From Proteus hauseri ATCC 700826 (GTDB taxonomy: Bacteria > Pseudomonadota > Gammaproteobacteria > Enterobacterales > Enterobacteriaceae): a DNA stretch of 64,000 bases. The stretch is taken from positions 40,137-104,136 of the forward strand of contig NZ_LXEV01000017.1 of the NCBI RefSeq assembly GCF_001654965.1, given 5' to 3'. Shown piece after piece: positions 8,376 to 19,574 of this stretch. Position 1 is the stretch's first letter. Each line of letters begins with the position of its first letter. The position numbers and the translations under genes were made by a program. The notes under the pieces were generated by a model that saw nothing but the letters and a program-made list of their open reading frames with translations, was not told the origin of the DNA and did no database searches.

Positions 8376-9617
8376 ATGACAACACCTCTCAATTTAATGC
8401 AATATCAACTGGCTCAAACCTATGGAACTCCATTATGGGTTTATCAAGGTGAAACTATCACTCAACGTATTGAGCAGCTGAATCGTTTTGATGTCGTTCG
8501 TTTTGCTCAAAAGGCTTGTTCTAATATACATATTTTACGCTTAATGCGAGAGCAAGGCGTTAAAGTTGATTCTGTTTCACTTGGTGAAATAGAACGTGCT
8601 TTAGTTGCGGGTTATCACGGTGGTCGAAACAAAAGCGAAATTGTATTTACGGCTGATTTACTTGATGAACAAACCATTGCGCGCGTTATTGAATTAGATA
8701 TTCCTGTCAATGCCGGCTCGATAGATATGTTACGCCAATTAGGTGAGCGTAATCAGGGACATGCTGTTTGGATTAGAGTTAATCCAGGATTTGGCCATGG
8801 TCATAGCCAAAAAACAAATACAGGTGGCGAAAACAGCAAACATGGTATTTGGCATGAAGATGTTCCTGAAGCATTAGAGGTTATCCGTCAATATAATTTG
8901 GTGTTAATTGGCTTTCATATGCACATAGGTTCTGGTGTTGATTATCAACATCTTTCAACGGTATGTGATGCGATGGTTGAGCAAGTACTTACATCCAATA
9001 TTGATATTCAAGCTATTTCAGCTGGTGGCGGATTATCAACGCCTTATCAAGAAGGTGATACAAGCGTTGATTTAAAGCATTACTTCTCTTTATGGGATAA
9101 TGCACGCCAGAGAATTGCTCAACATTTAGGTCATAAAATTGAACTTGAAATCGAACCCGGACGTTTTTTAGTGGCTGAATCTGGTGTATTGATTTCTCAA
9201 GTAAGAGCCGTTAAATCAATGGGAAATCGCCATTATGTACTGGTAGATGCAGGATTTAGTGATTTGATGCGTCCTGCGATGTATGGCAGCTATCATCAAA
9301 TTTCTGTATTGGATAAGAATGGTCAATTGAAAGCAACCGAACATAAGCAAGAGACAATTGTTGCAGGCCCACTTTGTGAATCTGGGGATGTATTTACGCA
9401 ACAAGAAGGTGGTAGGGTTGCTCCGCGTTTGTTGCCTGATGCACAAGTTGGTGATTACTTAGTTATCCACGATACCGGAGCATATGGTGCTTCAATGTCA
9501 TCTAACTACAATAGTCGCCCACTTATTCCAGAAGTATTAGTTATTGATAAAAAGCCACAATTAATTAGACGTCGCCAAACAATAGAAGAGCTGTTGGCAT
9601 TGGAACTAGATATCTAG
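8376..9617 (+). CDS. lysA: Diaminopimelate decarboxylase
   Basis: A 413-residue PLP enzyme of the alanine-racemase-fold decarboxylases. It converts meso-diaminopimelate to L-lysine and CO2, the last step of lysine synthesis. The PLP lysine lies in RFAQKACSN (Lys46), with the HMHIGSG phosphate-binding loop, EIEPGRF, and the active-site GPLCESGD. E. coli LysA is about 420 residues. Divergent lysR and the inverted repeat between them suggest LysR control. A strong terminator follows at 9653. Confidence 0.96.
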   Translation: MTTPLNLMQYQLAQTYGTPLWVYQGETITQRIEQLNRFDVVRFAQKACSNIHILRLMREQGVKVDSVSLGEIERALVAGYHGGRNKSEIVFTADLLDEQTIARVIELDIPVNAGSIDMLRQLGERNQGHAVWIRVNPGFGHGHSQKTNTGGENSKHGIWHEDVPEALEVIRQYNLVLIGFHMHIGSGVDYQHLSTVCDAMVEQVLTSNIDIQAISAGGGLSTPYQEGDTSVDLKHYFSLWDNARQRIAQHLGHKIELEIEPGRFLVAESGVLISQVRAVKSMGNRHYVLVDAGFSDLMRPAMYGSYHQISVLDKNGQLKATEHKQETIVAGPLCESGDVFTQQEGGRVAPRLLPDAQVGDYLVIHDTGAYGASMSSNYNSRPLIPEVLVIDKKPQLIRRRQTIEELLALELDI

Positions 9618-9652
9618 CATCACGATGTGATAATTAATAGTCGTAATCAATT

Positions 9653-9692
9653 AAAACACCTCATTAACTGATTAATAATGAGGTGTTTTTTT
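9653..9692 (+). terminator. Intrinsic terminator of lysA
   Basis: A 14-bp perfect stem (9653-9666 with 9676-9689) and 9-base loop are followed by a run of T. It lies between convergent lysA and fadE and could act in both directions, though the T-run is stronger on the plus strand. Confidence 0.85.
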
Positions 9693-9728
9693 ATTTATCC
9701 AATTTGGTGAGTACTTAAATGCGTTTTA

Positions 9729-12176
9729 TTAAGCCGCTTTGTTCGGTTTGATATTTTCAGCTTTAGGCTTTTTTACGGGTACCGCCAAAGCATCAAAATC
9801 AAATTCATCGACATTAATACTGCGTAAGCGGCTCTGCTCTGCTTTGCGTAAAATATCCGCTTCTTCGATTGTTACACGTTTATCTGCTAATGCTTTATCT
9901 GCTAATTTATCTAATTGAGTGAAGCTAAATTTCTTTTCATAAAGACGACAGATTCGGTCAAAAATAGGTTCAGCAGCTAAAATATCGAGCAGTGCTTCTT
10001 CCATTAAGCCATGAGGATTATGCTCCGATGGAGTAAGAAACTGCCCTCTGCCAATGCGATCACGAGTCTCAGAGGGTTGCTGAATAATCTGTGCAACTTT
10101 ATGATCTAACTTATCTGAAGGTAGCTTCTGCGCTTTGCCAACAGGGAAAATAATTGCGCGCATAGTGCCAGCAATAAAGCGACTAGGAAAGTTGCGTAGC
10201 AACTCATCAATGGCATTCTCTGCTTGATAAAGGCACTCTTTAACACTCCAATGCACTAACGGTAAATCAGCAGTATTACGACCTTCATCTTCATAACGTT
10301 TTAGCGCCGCAGAGGCGAGGAATATATGGCTTAAGATATCACCTAGGCGCGCTGAAATTCGTTCACGACGTTTTAAACTGCCACCTAAAACGCCCATTGA
10401 AACATCAGATAATAAAGCCATATTTGCACTGAGTCGGTTAATTTGTTGATAATAACGACGGGTTTCATCATGCGTTGGTGTTGGGCTTAAACGACCATTA
10501 GTGATACCTAACCAAATACTGCGCAATGTGTTACTTGCTACGTGTCCAAGATGACCGAATAAAGCACGATCAAAATCATGTAAGTTGCTATCTCTTGCAG
10601 CAGCCATTTCATCTAAAACATAAGGGTGGCAGCGAATTGCACCTTGTCCGTAAATTATCATACTGCGAGTTAAGATATTGGCGCCTTCAACAGTTATCGC
10701 GATAGGTGAACCTTGATAAGAGCGAGCAACGAAGTTTGAAGGACCAAGACAAATACCTTTACCACCAACAATATCCATTGCATCAATAATTCCGCGCTGT
10801 CCCCTGTGAGTACAATGATATTTGACGATAGCAGAGAGTACTGCGGGTTTTTCACCTAGCATAATACCCGTGGTAATTAAAGTGGATGCAGCATCCATTA
10901 AATAAGCATTACCAGCAAGGCGTGCTAATGGTTCTTCAATACCTTCCATTTTTCCAATAGGAATTTTGAATTGGCGGCGAATGCGTGAATATGCACCTAC
11001 AGCCATTGCTGCGCTTTTTAAGCTACCTGTTGAGTTAGATGGCAGAGTAATACCACGGCCAACAGATAAACACTCAACCAGCATTCTCCAGCCTTGTCCT
11101 GCCATTTTTGGACCACCGATAATATAATCGATAGGAACAAAAACATCTTTTCCGCGTGTAGGGCCATTCATAAATGGTACGTTTAATGGGAAGTGTCGTG
11201 AGCCAATCTCAACACCTTTTACATCGGTTGGAATTAAAGCACAGGTGATCCCCGGATTTTCATCATTACTTAACAGGTGCTCGGGATCGCGTAATTTAAA
11301 GGCTAAACCTAACACGGTTGCGATAGGGGCAAGGGTGATATAGCGCTTATTCCACGTTAAACGAATACCTAATACTTGTTCACCTTGCCATTCCCCCATA
11401 CAAACAACGCCACTGTCAGGAATTGCGCCTGCATCAGAACCGGCTTCTGGGCTAGTTAACGCAAAGCAAGGGATTTCATCACCTTTTGCTAAACCAGGTA
11501 AATAACGTTTTTTCTGCTCATCAGTACCATAGTGTTGTAGTAATTCCCCAGGGCCTAATGAGTTAGGAACTCCAACAGTGATGGCTAAAATACCTGATAC
11601 GCCAGCCAGTTTTTGTAACACACGAGACTGCGCATAAGCCGAGAACTCTAATCCGCCATACTCTTTTTTAATGATCATCGCAAAAAAACGATGATCTTTT
11701 AGGTATTGCCAGATCTCTGGCGGTAAGTCAGCAAGTTCATGAGTGATTTCAAAGTCATTTGTCATGCGACAAACTTCTTCTACTGGGCCATCAAGGAATG
11801 CTTGTTCTTCTGCGGTTAGTTGAGGTTTTGGGTAATTGTGGAGTTGTTTCCAATCTGGAGCACCTCGGAAAAGCTCACCTTCCCACCATGTTGTTCCCGC
11901 ATCTATCGCTTCTTGTTCTGTTTTAGACATAGAAGGCATGACTTTTTGAAATGCCTTAAGCGCAGGCGCTGATATATACGCTTTTCGGATTGATGGAAGC
12001 GTTAAAGGCAATAAGACTATCGCGACTGGAAGAAGTAACCAATAGCTCCAAATATTAGCGAGTCCCATTACAAAGGTATAAGCAATAATAAGGATACTGC
12101 TAACGACAAGGCTATATTTGCGATAACTAAGTATGCCGATTAAAACTAAAAAAAGCACAATACTGAGTAGGGTCAT
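9729..12176 (-). CDS. fadE: Acyl-CoA dehydrogenase FadE
   Basis: An 815-residue protein, essentially the length of E. coli FadE (814). It catalyses the first step of fatty-acid beta-oxidation, FAD-dependent conversion of acyl-CoA to trans-2-enoyl-CoA. Two or three hydrophobic segments at the N-terminus (about 1-65) place it at the inner membrane. The dehydrogenase core follows, with [18 protein letters not shown] and [21 protein letters not shown] FadR operator lies 29-45 bp upstream of the start, indicating repression in the absence of long-chain acyl-CoA. It neighbours gmhA as in E. coli. Confidence 0.96.
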   Translation of the reverse strand: MTLLSIVLFLVLIGILSYRKYSLVVSSILIIAYTFVMGLANIWSYWLLLPVAIVLLPLTLPSIRKAYISAPALKAFQKVMPSMSKTEQEAIDAGTTWWEGELFRGAPDWKQLHNYPKPQLTAEEQAFLDGPVEEVCRMTNDFEITHELADLPPEIWQYLKDHRFFAMIIKKEYGGLEFSAYAQSRVLQKLAGVSGILAITVGVPNSLGPGELLQHYGTDEQKKRYLPGLAKGDEIPCFALTSPEAGSDAGAIPDSGVVCMGEWQGEQVLGIRLTWNKRYITLAPIATVLGLAFKLRDPEHLLSNDENPGITCALIPTDVKGVEIGSRHFPLNVPFMNGPTRGKDVFVPIDYIIGGPKMAGQGWRMLVECLSVGRGITLPSNSTGSLKSAAMAVGAYSRIRRQFKIPIGKMEGIEEPLARLAGNAYLMDAASTLITTGIMLGEKPAVLSAIVKYHCTHRGQRGIIDAMDIVGGKGICLGPSNFVARSYQGSPIAITVEGANILTRSMIIYGQGAIRCHPYVLDEMAAARDSNLHDFDRALFGHLGHVASNTLRSIWLGITNGRLSPTPTHDETRRYYQQINRLSANMALLSDVSMGVLGGSLKRRERISARLGDILSHIFLASAALKRYEDEGRNTADLPLVHWSVKECLYQAENAIDELLRNFPSRFIAGTMRAIIFPVGKAQKLPSDKLDHKVAQIIQQPSETRDRIGRGQFLTPSEHNPHGLMEEALLDILAAEPIFDRICRLYEKKFSFTQLDKLADKALADKRVTIEEADILRKAEQSRLRSINVDEFDFDALAVPVKKPKAENIKPNKAA

Positions 12177-12204
12177 AATAAAACTCCTGTATTTTGCAAG
12201 ACGT

Positions 12205-12221
12205 CAGAGGTCAGACCTGTT
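12205..12221. promoter_or_regulatory. FadR operator upstream of fadE
   Basis: CAGAGGTCAGACCTGTT matches the FadR consensus AACTGGTCNGACCTGTT at every position of the core GGTCNGACCTGTT. It lies 29 bp upstream of the fadE start. FadR represses beta-oxidation genes and is released by long-chain acyl-CoA. Confidence 0.8.
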
Positions 12222-12415
12222 GTTTGTTCTTTAGATCTAATCTAGTTACTAGTTTTTATCAATATTTTTACATTCTAATTACAATATAGCTCACAAATTA
12301 TTCGTAAATGAGATAAGTTAGCATTTGCTGATAAGCAGCATCTTCTTTCATGGCATTGGATCCGTTACACTGAGAAACAGAAATTTTCGATTACCCTTTC
12401 TGGAGTAAAAATCCT

Positions 12416-12994
12416 ATGTACCAAGATCTTATCCGTGGTGAATTAACAGAAGCAGCAGATACACTTTCACGTTTTCTGCAAGATGACGCTAATATCGACG
12501 CTATCCAAAAAGCAGCAGTATTACTTGCAGACTCATTTAAAGCTGGTGGCAAAGTATTATCTTGTGGTAACGGCGGCTCTCATTGTGATGCTATGCATTT
12601 TGCCGAAGAGCTTACAGGGCGTTATCGTGAAAATAGACCCGGCTATCCTGCAATTGCCATTTCTGATGTCAGTCATATTTCGTGTGTGAGTAATGACTTT
12701 GGATACGAATATGTATTTTCACGTTATGTGGAAGCGGTAGGCAGAGAAGGCGATGTGTTACTGGGGATCTCAACTTCAGGTAACTCAGGTAATATTATTA
12801 AAGCCATTAGTGCTGCGCGTGAAAAAGGCATGAAAGTCATCACGTTAACCGGTAAAGATGGCGGTAAAATGGATGGTACAGCAGATATCGAAATTCGAGT
12901 TCCTCATTTTGGTTATGCTGATCGCATTCAAGAAATTCATATTAAAGTTATTCATATTCTTATCCAATTAATTGAAAAAGAAATGGAAAAATAA
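12416..12994 (+). CDS. gmhA: Sedoheptulose-7-phosphate isomerase
   Basis: A 192-residue SIS-domain enzyme, the exact length of E. coli GmhA. It isomerises sedoheptulose 7-phosphate to D-glycero-manno-heptose 7-phosphate, the first step toward the heptose of the LPS inner core. The phosphosugar-binding loop is [19 protein letters not shown] near residue 53, with the serine cluster [11 protein letters not shown] near 120. It is divergent from fadE with a 239-bp gap and is followed by yafJ, as in E. coli. Confidence 0.97.
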   Translation: MYQDLIRGELTEAADTLSRFLQDDANIDAIQKAAVLLADSFKAGGKVLSCGNGGSHCDAMHFAEELTGRYRENRPGYPAIAISDVSHISCVSNDFGYEYVFSRYVEAVGREGDVLLGISTSGNSGNIIKAISAAREKGMKVITLTGKDGGKMDGTADIEIRVPHFGYADRIQEIHIKVIHILIQLIEKEMEK

Positions 12995-13052
12995 TTCGCT
13001 GTTGATATCGCTGTAAAAGAGTATTTTTAGTCTTAGCAAGAAGGAGTGAGCG

Positions 13053-13820
13053 ATGTGTGAACTGTTAGGCATGAGTGCCAATGTACCAACAGACATTAAT
13101 TTCAGTTTGAGTGGATTGATCCCTAGAGGTGGCAAAACGGGACCTCATAAAGATGGTTGGGGAATTACTTTCTATGAAGGACTGGGGTGTCGTACATTTA
13201 AAGATCCTCAAGCCAGTGCTGTATCACCTGTCGCTCGCTTTGTGCAGGAATATCCGATTAAATCAGAGGCAGTCATTGCACATATTCGTCAAGCAAATCG
13301 TGGAAATGTTTCTTTAGAAAATACTCATCCATTTACTCGCGAATTATGGGGTAAAAATTGGACTTATGCACATAATGGACAGCTAAAAGGCTATCAATCG
13401 CTTGATTCAGGACGTTTTAGAACAATTGGACAAACGGATAGTGAAAAGGCGTTTTGCTGGATTTTAAATCAGCTTGAAAACCGTTATCAGCGTACTCCTG
13501 CTAATTGGCCTGCTGTCTTTCGTTATATTGCTATACTAGCGGATCAACTAAGGCAAAAAGGCGTATTTAATATGCTGTTATCAGATGGGCGATTTGTAAT
13601 GGCCTATTGCTCAACTAATTTGCATTGGATTACACGTAAAGCCCCTTTCGGTAAAGCTAAATTACTTGATCAAGATGTAGAAATTGATTTTCAGCAACAT
13701 ACTCAGTCTGATGATGTTGTTTCTGTTATTTCAACGCTACCTCTTACTGGTAATGAATCTTGGCAACGTATTCCAGTTGGAGAGTTTGTTTTATTTGATC
13801 GCGGTGTGAGAGTTCTCTAG
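13053..13820 (+). CDS. yafJ: Class II glutamine amidotransferase family protein YafJ
   Basis: A 255-residue Ntn-hydrolase of the class II glutamine amidotransferase type. Cys2, directly after the initiator Met, is the expected nucleophile (MCELLGMSANVPTD), with conserved KDGWGI, HIRQANRG and AHNGQL motifs. It has no attached synthetase domain and its substrate is unknown. AAGGAG precedes the start at suitable spacing. It follows gmhA and overlaps convergent dpaA by 30 bp. Confidence 0.9.
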   Translation: MCELLGMSANVPTDINFSLSGLIPRGGKTGPHKDGWGITFYEGLGCRTFKDPQASAVSPVARFVQEYPIKSEAVIAHIRQANRGNVSLENTHPFTRELWGKNWTYAHNGQLKGYQSLDSGRFRTIGQTDSEKAFCWILNQLENRYQRTPANWPAVFRYIAILADQLRQKGVFNMLLSDGRFVMAYCSTNLHWITRKAPFGKAKLLDQDVEIDFQQHTQSDDVVSVISTLPLTGNESWQRIPVGEFVLFDRGVRVL

Positions 13821-14558
13821 CCATTTAAGTGGTGTGTTTTTAGGTAATGTATTTTGCGATAAGTTAAGTGTGGGGGGGATATCAGTATTATTGACAAAAT
13901 AACGCCCTCTATTAATGGTAATAGCCGGTATTTTATGGCGCTCTTCTACATAATGATAAGCAGGTGCTAGTTGTTGCCAGAAATCAATATTAACGGAATA
14001 TTGATGTTTTCTCATATTTTCAGCGGTCATTTTAAATGGGAAAATATGAATATTTATTGTGTTTTGCCCCTTCTGTAATGCTAACTCTGCATATTGATAA
14101 ATCTCGTCCATAACTTTATCTGTCATCGCATAACAACCTACTGATTTACACGCTCCGTGGATCATTAAAAAGTCGCCTGTATATCCTTGGGATTTATCAT
14201 ATTGGTTGGGAAAGCCTAAGTCTATTGATCGGTAAAATCGACTATTCGGATTTAATTGGCGATTATTTACTTGATAAAAGCCTTCTGGGCTTTTTAAATC
14301 ACCTTGAAACTTTTTAGGCCCTAATCCGCCGGAATAGCTACAGATAGGGTAACTACGTATTTTTTCTAATTGTCCATCTGGATTTTCAATATAAAGTTCA
14401 AGCAAGCTTTCTTCTTTGAAAATTTGAATATAGATTGGCTTTCCAGTACTTTTTTCTATCGGATCTATAAGAAATTTTGAACTATTATCTGCGTTAACTA
14501 ACAAGCTTATTAACATTAATGTTAAAAAAGTGATTAACTGTTTTGCGTGATTGGTCAT
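13791..14558 (-). CDS. dpaA: L,D-transpeptidase-fold protein DpaA (YafK)
   Basis: A 255-residue exported YkuD-domain protein with an N-terminal signal peptide (about 1-23). The catalytic signature is HGACKSVGCYAMTD, with the nucleophilic Cys in the SxGC element. E. coli YafK was renamed DpaA because it removes Braun lipoprotein from peptidoglycan by cutting the Lpp-diaminopimelate bond. I assign by sequence and by position (gmhA-yafJ-dpaA is the E. coli order). It acts in the periplasm. Its 3' end overlaps yafJ by 30 bp on the opposite strand. Confidence 0.88.
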   Translation of the reverse strand: MTNHAKQLITFLTLMLISLLVNADNSSKFLIDPIEKSTGKPIYIQIFKEESLLELYIENPDGQLEKIRSYPICSYSGGLGPKKFQGDLKSPEGFYQVNNRQLNPNSRFYRSIDLGFPNQYDKSQGYTGDFLMIHGACKSVGCYAMTDKVMDEIYQYAELALQKGQNTINIHIFPFKMTAENMRKHQYSVNIDFWQQLAPAYHYVEERHKIPAITINRGRYFVNNTDIPPTLNLSQNTLPKNTPLKWLENSHTAIK

Positions 14559-14870
14559 GGTTTTATCAGTAAAATAGCTTAATATTTGTTGATAAAGTAG
14601 GTGTTAGATTGCGATGAAGCAATAAATTTGTAAATAAAAATATAATATGAAACTTTTTAATTTACAAATTATTCTGTATGAATTTTAATCTAACGACGAT
14701 AAATGTGATATTTTAATTCGGTTTATACGAGTTGTTAACGTTTCAGTCAAAATAATATTCCTATTTGCTTGAGCTAAATCACTCGAATAGTCAGACAGCT
14801 TTAAACTGAGATGATAAAATTCAGGTCGGCAGAATAAGAGAAAATAGTAACAATTATCGGAGATAAATAA
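14559..14870. other. Divergent intergenic region, dpaA / nqrA
   Basis: AT-rich stretch with no credible ORF. It must hold the promoters of dpaA (minus) and of the nqr operon (plus). I could not pick a convincing -35/-10 pair or a recognisable operator for a known regulator. Confidence 0.5.
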
Positions 14871-14960
14871 CTTAAGGCTTCAAAGTGCCTTAAGGTGCTT
14901 TTATTACAGAGTCGCTACATTTTCGGGGTGAATTTGTAGCTTAGGGTTTAACTGATAAAC
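14871..14960 (+). promoter_or_regulatory. Structured leader of the nqr operon
   Basis: Three consecutive inverted repeats lie just upstream of nqrA. CTTAAGGC pairs with GCCTTAAG (14871-14894) and is followed by GTGCTTTTATT; GCTACA pairs with TGTAGC (14914-14940); GTTTA pairs with TAAAC (14946-14960). The first resembles a weak terminator. nqrA itself has no clear Shine-Dalgarno sequence. This could be an attenuating or protein-binding leader; the mechanism is inferred. Confidence 0.45.
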
Positions 14961-14973
14961 TTGTGCAAATCTT

Positions 14974-16314
14974 ATGATTAAAATTAAAAAAGGACTCGAC
15001 CTCCCAATTGCAGGAGCGCCTGCCCAAGTAATAGAAGACGGACCCACAATTCGACGCGTAGCATTGCTAGGTGAAGAATATGTTGGTATGCGTCCTTCTA
15101 TGGTGGTTTCGGAAGGTGAGCATGTTAAGAAAGGGCAGGTTCTTTTTGAAGATAAAAAGAATCCTGGTGTTATTTTCACCAGTCCTGCTTGTGGTAAAAT
15201 TGTCGAAATTAACCGTGGTGAGCGTCGTGTATTTCAATCTATTGTTATCGAAATTGATGGCGACCAAGAAATCACTTTCAATCGTTATGATAGCGCATCA
15301 CTTTCATCGCTCACGCGTGAACAGGTTGAACAAAATCTAGTTAATTCTGGAATGTGGACTGCGCTCAGAACTCGTCCTTATAGCCGTACACCACATTTAG
15401 GTAGCTCACCAGCTGCTATTTTTGTTACTGCAATGGATACCAATCCACTTGCAGCAGATCCTATGGTTATTATTCAAGAACACGAAAAAGCCTTTAATGA
15501 TGGCTTGGTGATTTTAGGTAAATTAACCGAAGGCAAAGTTTATGTTTGTCATGGTGAGTCATCACCAACTAAATTAAATGACGGACAAATTAGCTATAAC
15601 CAATTTGTAGGGCCACACCCTGCGGGGCTTGCTGGTACACATATTCATTTCTTAGAACCAGTAAGTGCTAAGAAAATGGTTTGGCAATTAAATTACCAAG
15701 ATGTTATCGCTATTGGTTATCTGTTTACTACAGGATCTTTATATACTGAACGTGTTATTGCATTAGGTGGCCCTCAAGTTAAGTCGCCTCGCTTGCTACG
15801 CTCTCGTTTAGGGGCTGATCTCTATGAATTAACTCAAGATCAGCTGATTGATGATGAAAATCGTATTATTTCTGGCTCTGTATTATGGGGATGGAAATCT
15901 GATGAGGCTCATCATTACCTCGGACGTTTTCATAACCAAGTTTCTGTATTGCGTGAAGGTCGCGATAAAGAACTCTTTGGTTGGGGAATGCCAGGATCTG
16001 ATAAGTTTTCTATTACCCGTACCACGATTGGTCACTTCCTTAAAAATAAACGCTTTGCATTTACCACAACAATGAATGGTGGTGAGCGTTCAATGGTTCC
16101 AATTGGTAACTATGAGCGTGTAATGCCGTTAGACATTATGGCAACGCATTTATTACGTGATTTATTGGTTGGCGATACTGACAGTTCTCAAGCATTAGGT
16201 TGCTTGGAATTGGACGAAGAGGATTTAGGATTATGTACTTATGTTTGTCCAAGCAAATATGAGTATGGTCCAGCACTGCGTCAAGTATTGACCAAAATTG
16301 AGCAGGAAGGATAA
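14974..16314 (+). CDS. nqrA: Na+-translocating NADH:quinone reductase subunit A
   Basis: A 446-residue peripheral subunit of the six-subunit Na+-NQR, which oxidises NADH, reduces ubiquinone and exports Na+. It begins [16 protein letters not shown], matching the conserved NqrA start, with [14 protein letters not shown] following. NqrA sits on the cytoplasmic face and takes part in the quinone site region. It is the first gene of nqrABCDEF-apbE-nqrM. No clear Shine-Dalgarno precedes the ATG. Three hairpins lie in the leader upstream. nqrB follows after 3 bp. Confidence 0.97.
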   Translation: MIKIKKGLDLPIAGAPAQVIEDGPTIRRVALLGEEYVGMRPSMVVSEGEHVKKGQVLFEDKKNPGVIFTSPACGKIVEINRGERRVFQSIVIEIDGDQEITFNRYDSASLSSLTREQVEQNLVNSGMWTALRTRPYSRTPHLGSSPAAIFVTAMDTNPLAADPMVIIQEHEKAFNDGLVILGKLTEGKVYVCHGESSPTKLNDGQISYNQFVGPHPAGLAGTHIHFLEPVSAKKMVWQLNYQDVIAIGYLFTTGSLYTERVIALGGPQVKSPRLLRSRLGADLYELTQDQLIDDENRIISGSVLWGWKSDEAHHYLGRFHNQVSVLREGRDKELFGWGMPGSDKFSITRTTIGHFLKNKRFAFTTTMNGGERSMVPIGNYERVMPLDIMATHLLRDLLVGDTDSSQALGCLELDEEDLGLCTYVCPSKYEYGPALRQVLTKIEQEG

Positions 16315-16317
16315 CTC

Positions 16318-17556
16318 ATGGGTTTGAAAAATTTATTTGAAAAAGTAGAGCACCATTTTGAGCCCGGCGGCAAATATGCAAAGTGGTATGTGCTTTATGA
16401 GGCAGTTACCACGGTGTTTTATACACCGGGTACAGTAACGCGAAATGGAGGTCATGTTCGCGATACTATCGATTTAAAACGTATGATGATCCTTGTTTGG
16501 CTATCTGTCTTTCCAGCGATGTTCTGGGGCATGTATAACGTAGGTCATCAAGCCATTCCTGCACTTAATCAGTTATATAGTGGTGCTGAATTACAGCAAA
16601 TTATTGCTTCAGATTGGCATTACCGTTTAGCTGAGTTTCTAGGTGCATCACTTCATGCAGAGGCTGGATGGGCAAGTAAAATGTTGCTAGGCGCAACTTA
16701 CTTTTTGCCTATCTATCTTGTGGTTTTTGCTGTCGGTGGTTTCTGGGAAGTGTTGTTTGCCTTTATTCGTGGTCATGAAATCAACGAAGGATTCTTTGTT
16801 ACATCAATCCTTTTTGCATTGATTGTGCCACCAACACTACCGTTATGGCAGGCTGCATTAGGTATTACCTTTGGTGTGGTTATTGCGAAAGAAGTTTTCG
16901 GTGGTACAGGTCGTAACTTCTTAAACCCAGCATTAGCAGGGCGCGCCTTTCTATTCTTTGCTTACCCAGCACAAATATCAGGCGATTTAGTCTGGACTGC
17001 TGCTGATGGTTTTTCAGGTGCAACGCCATTATCGCAATGGTCCGTTTCTGGCGAAAGCGCATTAATGAATGTGGTGACAAATCAACCTATTTCTTGGATG
17101 GATGCTTTCTTAGGAAATATACCAGGTTCTATTGGCGAAGTTTCCACACTAATGATCCTTATTGGTGGTGCTGTCATTCTCTTTGCTCGTATTGCTTCAT
17201 GGCGTATTGTCGCCGGCGTGCTGGTGGGAATGATCGCGATGTCATACTTGTTTAACTTTATTGGTTCTGACTCTAATTCATTATTCTCTATGCCTTGGCA
17301 TTGGCACCTAGTATTAGGTGGTTTTGCGTTTGGTATGATGTTTATGGCAACAGACCCAGTATCAGCATCGTTTACTGATAAAGGTAAATGGGCTTACGGC
17401 ATTCTGATTGGCGTAATGGCTGTGCTTATTCGTGTCGTCAATCCGGCTTATCCAGAAGGTATGATGCTGGCAATCTTATTCGCAAACTTATTTGCGCCAC
17501 TGTTCGATTATGTGGTTGTTCAGGCGAATATTAAGCGGAGAAAAGCTCGTGGCTAA
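16318..17556 (+). CDS. nqrB: Na+-NQR subunit B (membrane, FMN-binding)
   Basis: A 412-residue polytopic membrane subunit. The flavinylation motif SGATPLS places the acceptor threonine at residue 236, the same number as in Vibrio cholerae NqrB. FMN is attached there through a phosphoester bond made by ApbE, encoded downstream. NqrB forms the main Na+ path and binds riboflavin and quinone-site residues. The last codons overlap the nqrC start by 8 bp. Confidence 0.97.
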   Translation: MGLKNLFEKVEHHFEPGGKYAKWYVLYEAVTTVFYTPGTVTRNGGHVRDTIDLKRMMILVWLSVFPAMFWGMYNVGHQAIPALNQLYSGAELQQIIASDWHYRLAEFLGASLHAEAGWASKMLLGATYFLPIYLVVFAVGGFWEVLFAFIRGHEINEGFFVTSILFALIVPPTLPLWQAALGITFGVVIAKEVFGGTGRNFLNPALAGRAFLFFAYPAQISGDLVWTAADGFSGATPLSQWSVSGESALMNVVTNQPISWMDAFLGNIPGSIGEVSTLMILIGGAVILFARIASWRIVAGVLVGMIAMSYLFNFIGSDSNSLFSMPWHWHLVLGGFAFGMMFMATDPVSASFTDKGKWAYGILIGVMAVLIRVVNPAYPEGMMLAILFANLFAPLFDYVVVQANIKRRKARG

Positions 17557-18334
17557 AGAAAAAAACAAAGATAGCGTCGGAAGAACGTTTCTCGTTGTAT
17601 TTATTCTGTGTCTTGTCTGTTCCGTTGTGGTAGCAGGTTCTGCGGTTGGATTAAAATCCAAACAAGAAGAACAAAAACTACTGGATAAACAACGTAATAT
17701 TCTTGATGTTGCTGGTTTACTTGCTCCAAAAATGAGTGCAAGTGAAGTATTGAAAGTGTATGACTCTCGTATTAAAGCGAAAATTGTTAACTTTCAAACA
17801 GGTGAACTGACAGACAGTAAAGGTGCTTTCGATTTAAATACAGAATTGCGTAGTGATGAAACTTCTATCGCATTATCACCTGCTGAAGATATCGCCAAAA
17901 TTCGCCGCCGCGCTAATACCGCAGAGGTTTATTTTGTTTTAGATGAGCAAGGCAAAACCACTGAAGTCGTACTACCTGTTTATGGATCTGGTTTATGGTC
18001 TGTAATGTATGCCTTTGTTGCTGTTGATATTGATGGTGTGACTTCAAAAGGTATTACTTACTATGCTCATGGTGAAACACCTGGCTTAGGTGGCGAAGTT
18101 GATAATCCACAGTGGAAAGCACAATGGAAAGGTAAACACCTGATTAATGAAGAAGGTGTACCTGCAATTAAGATTGTTCGTGGGGGCGCAACTGATAGCC
18201 CTTATGGCATTGATGGTCTTTCTGGTGCAACACTAACGTCTAATGGTATCCAGCATATGTTCGATTTCTGGTTAGGCGACAAAGGTTTCGGCCCATTCCT
18301 GAAAAAAGTACGTGAAGGAGAGATAAATGGCTGA
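17549..18334 (+). CDS. nqrC: Na+-NQR subunit C (FMN-binding)
   Basis: A 261-residue subunit with one N-terminal membrane helix (about 13-33) and a large periplasmic FMN-binding domain. The motif SGATLTS carries the FMN-accepting Thr at about residue 228. I start at GTG 17549 ([11 protein letters not shown]), because GGAG lies 8 bases upstream and the protein matches the family from there. A longer frame from 17492 would lie inside nqrB and is not credible. It overlaps nqrB by 8 bp and nqrD by 8 bp. Confidence 0.95.
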   Translation: MAKEKNKDSVGRTFLVVFILCLVCSVVVAGSAVGLKSKQEEQKLLDKQRNILDVAGLLAPKMSASEVLKVYDSRIKAKIVNFQTGELTDSKGAFDLNTELRSDETSIALSPAEDIAKIRRRANTAEVYFVLDEQGKTTEVVLPVYGSGLWSVMYAFVAVDIDGVTSKGITYYAHGETPGLGGEVDNPQWKAQWKGKHLINEEGVPAIKIVRGGATDSPYGIDGLSGATLTSNGIQHMFDFWLGDKGFGPFLKKVREGEING

Positions 18335-18956
18335 TACAAAAGAAATTAAACGAGTCCTTCTTGGGCCGTTATTAGATAACAACCCCATTGCTTTACAGGT
18401 ACTTGGTGTCTGTTCTGCATTAGCGGTAACAACAAAACTCGAGACAGCATTAGTGATGACAATTGCAGTAACATTAGTTACGGCATTTTCAAACTTCTTT
18501 ATTTCACTGATCCGTAATTTCATTCCTAGTAGTGTGCGTATTATTGTTCAAATGGCAATTATTGCATCGCTAGTTATTGTTGTTGACCAAATTTTACAAG
18601 CTTACGCTTATGAAATTTCAAAGCAGCTTTCTGTTTTCGTTGGCCTTATTATTACTAACTGTATTGTTATGGGCCGGGCTGAAGCTTATGCAATGAAATC
18701 GCCACCAATTGAAAGCTTTATGGATGGTATCGGTAACGGTTTGGGATATGGTGTTATCTTGATCCTTGTCGGGTTTTTACGTGAGCTATTTGGCTCAGGA
18801 AAATTATTCGGCATCACTGTGATGGAATCTATTCAAAACGGTGGTTGGTATCAGCCTAACGGCTTGTTCTTATTAGCACCGAGTGCGTTCTTTATTATCG
18901 GTTTGCTAATTTGGGGATTACGTACATTAAAACCAGCACAGGTTGAAGAGGACTAA
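18327..18956 (+). CDS. nqrD: Na+-NQR subunit D
   Basis: A 209-residue integral membrane subunit of the NqrDE/RnfAE family with six predicted helices. NqrD and NqrE form an inverted pair that holds an intramembrane iron centre with Cys ligands ([13 protein letters not shown] and [14 protein letters not shown] here). The start overlaps nqrC and has GGAGA before it. It is followed by nqrE after 5 bp. Confidence 0.96.
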   Translation: MADTKEIKRVLLGPLLDNNPIALQVLGVCSALAVTTKLETALVMTIAVTLVTAFSNFFISLIRNFIPSSVRIIVQMAIIASLVIVVDQILQAYAYEISKQLSVFVGLIITNCIVMGRAEAYAMKSPPIESFMDGIGNGLGYGVILILVGFLRELFGSGKLFGITVMESIQNGGWYQPNGLFLLAPSAFFIIGLLIWGLRTLKPAQVEED

Positions 18957-18961
18957 TCACC

Positions 18962-19558
18962 ATGGAACATTATATAAGCCTATTTGTTAGAGCGGTTTTT
19001 ATTGAGAATATGGCACTCGCATTCTTCTTAGGAATGTGTACTTTTATTGCCGTATCTAAAAATGTAAAAACAGCTTTTGGTTTGGGTGTCGCAGTAACCG
19101 TTGTATTAGGTCTTTCTGTGCCATTGAATAACCTGGTTTACAACTATGTGCTACGTGATAACGCATTGATGGAAGGAGTTGATTTAAGTTTCTTAAATTT
19201 CATCACTTTTATTGGTGTAATTGCGGCATTAGTGCAAATCCTTGAAATGATTTTAGACCGTTATTTCCCTTCGCTGTATAACGCGTTGGGGATCTTCTTG
19301 CCACTTATAACCGTTAACTGTGCCATTTTCGGTGGTGTGTCATTTATGGCGCAGCGTGACTATAACTTTAGTGAATCTATAGTTTATGGTTTCGGCTCTG
19401 GAATTGGTTGGATGTTAGCCATCGTATTACTGGCTTCTATCCGTGAGAAAATGAAGTACGCGGATGTACCGGCAGGTATGAAGGGATTAGGCGTTACTTT
19501 TGTCACCACAGGGTTGATGGCATTAGGTTTCATGTCCTTCTCTGGTGTTCAGCTATAA
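18962..19558 (+). CDS. nqrE: Na+-NQR subunit E
   Basis: A 198-residue six-helix membrane subunit, homologous to NqrD and RnfA. The conserved Cys residues [12 protein letters not shown] and TVNCAIFGG are the counterparts of the NqrD Cys pair and complete the intramembrane iron site. Length matches the family. It lies between nqrD and nqrF in one transcript. Confidence 0.96.
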   Translation: MEHYISLFVRAVFIENMALAFFLGMCTFIAVSKNVKTAFGLGVAVTVVLGLSVPLNNLVYNYVLRDNALMEGVDLSFLNFITFIGVIAALVQILEMILDRYFPSLYNALGIFLPLITVNCAIFGGVSFMAQRDYNFSESIVYGFGSGIGWMLAIVLLASIREKMKYADVPAGMKGLGVTFVTTGLMALGFMSFSGVQL

Positions 19559-19574
19559 AGGGTGAGAAGAACTC

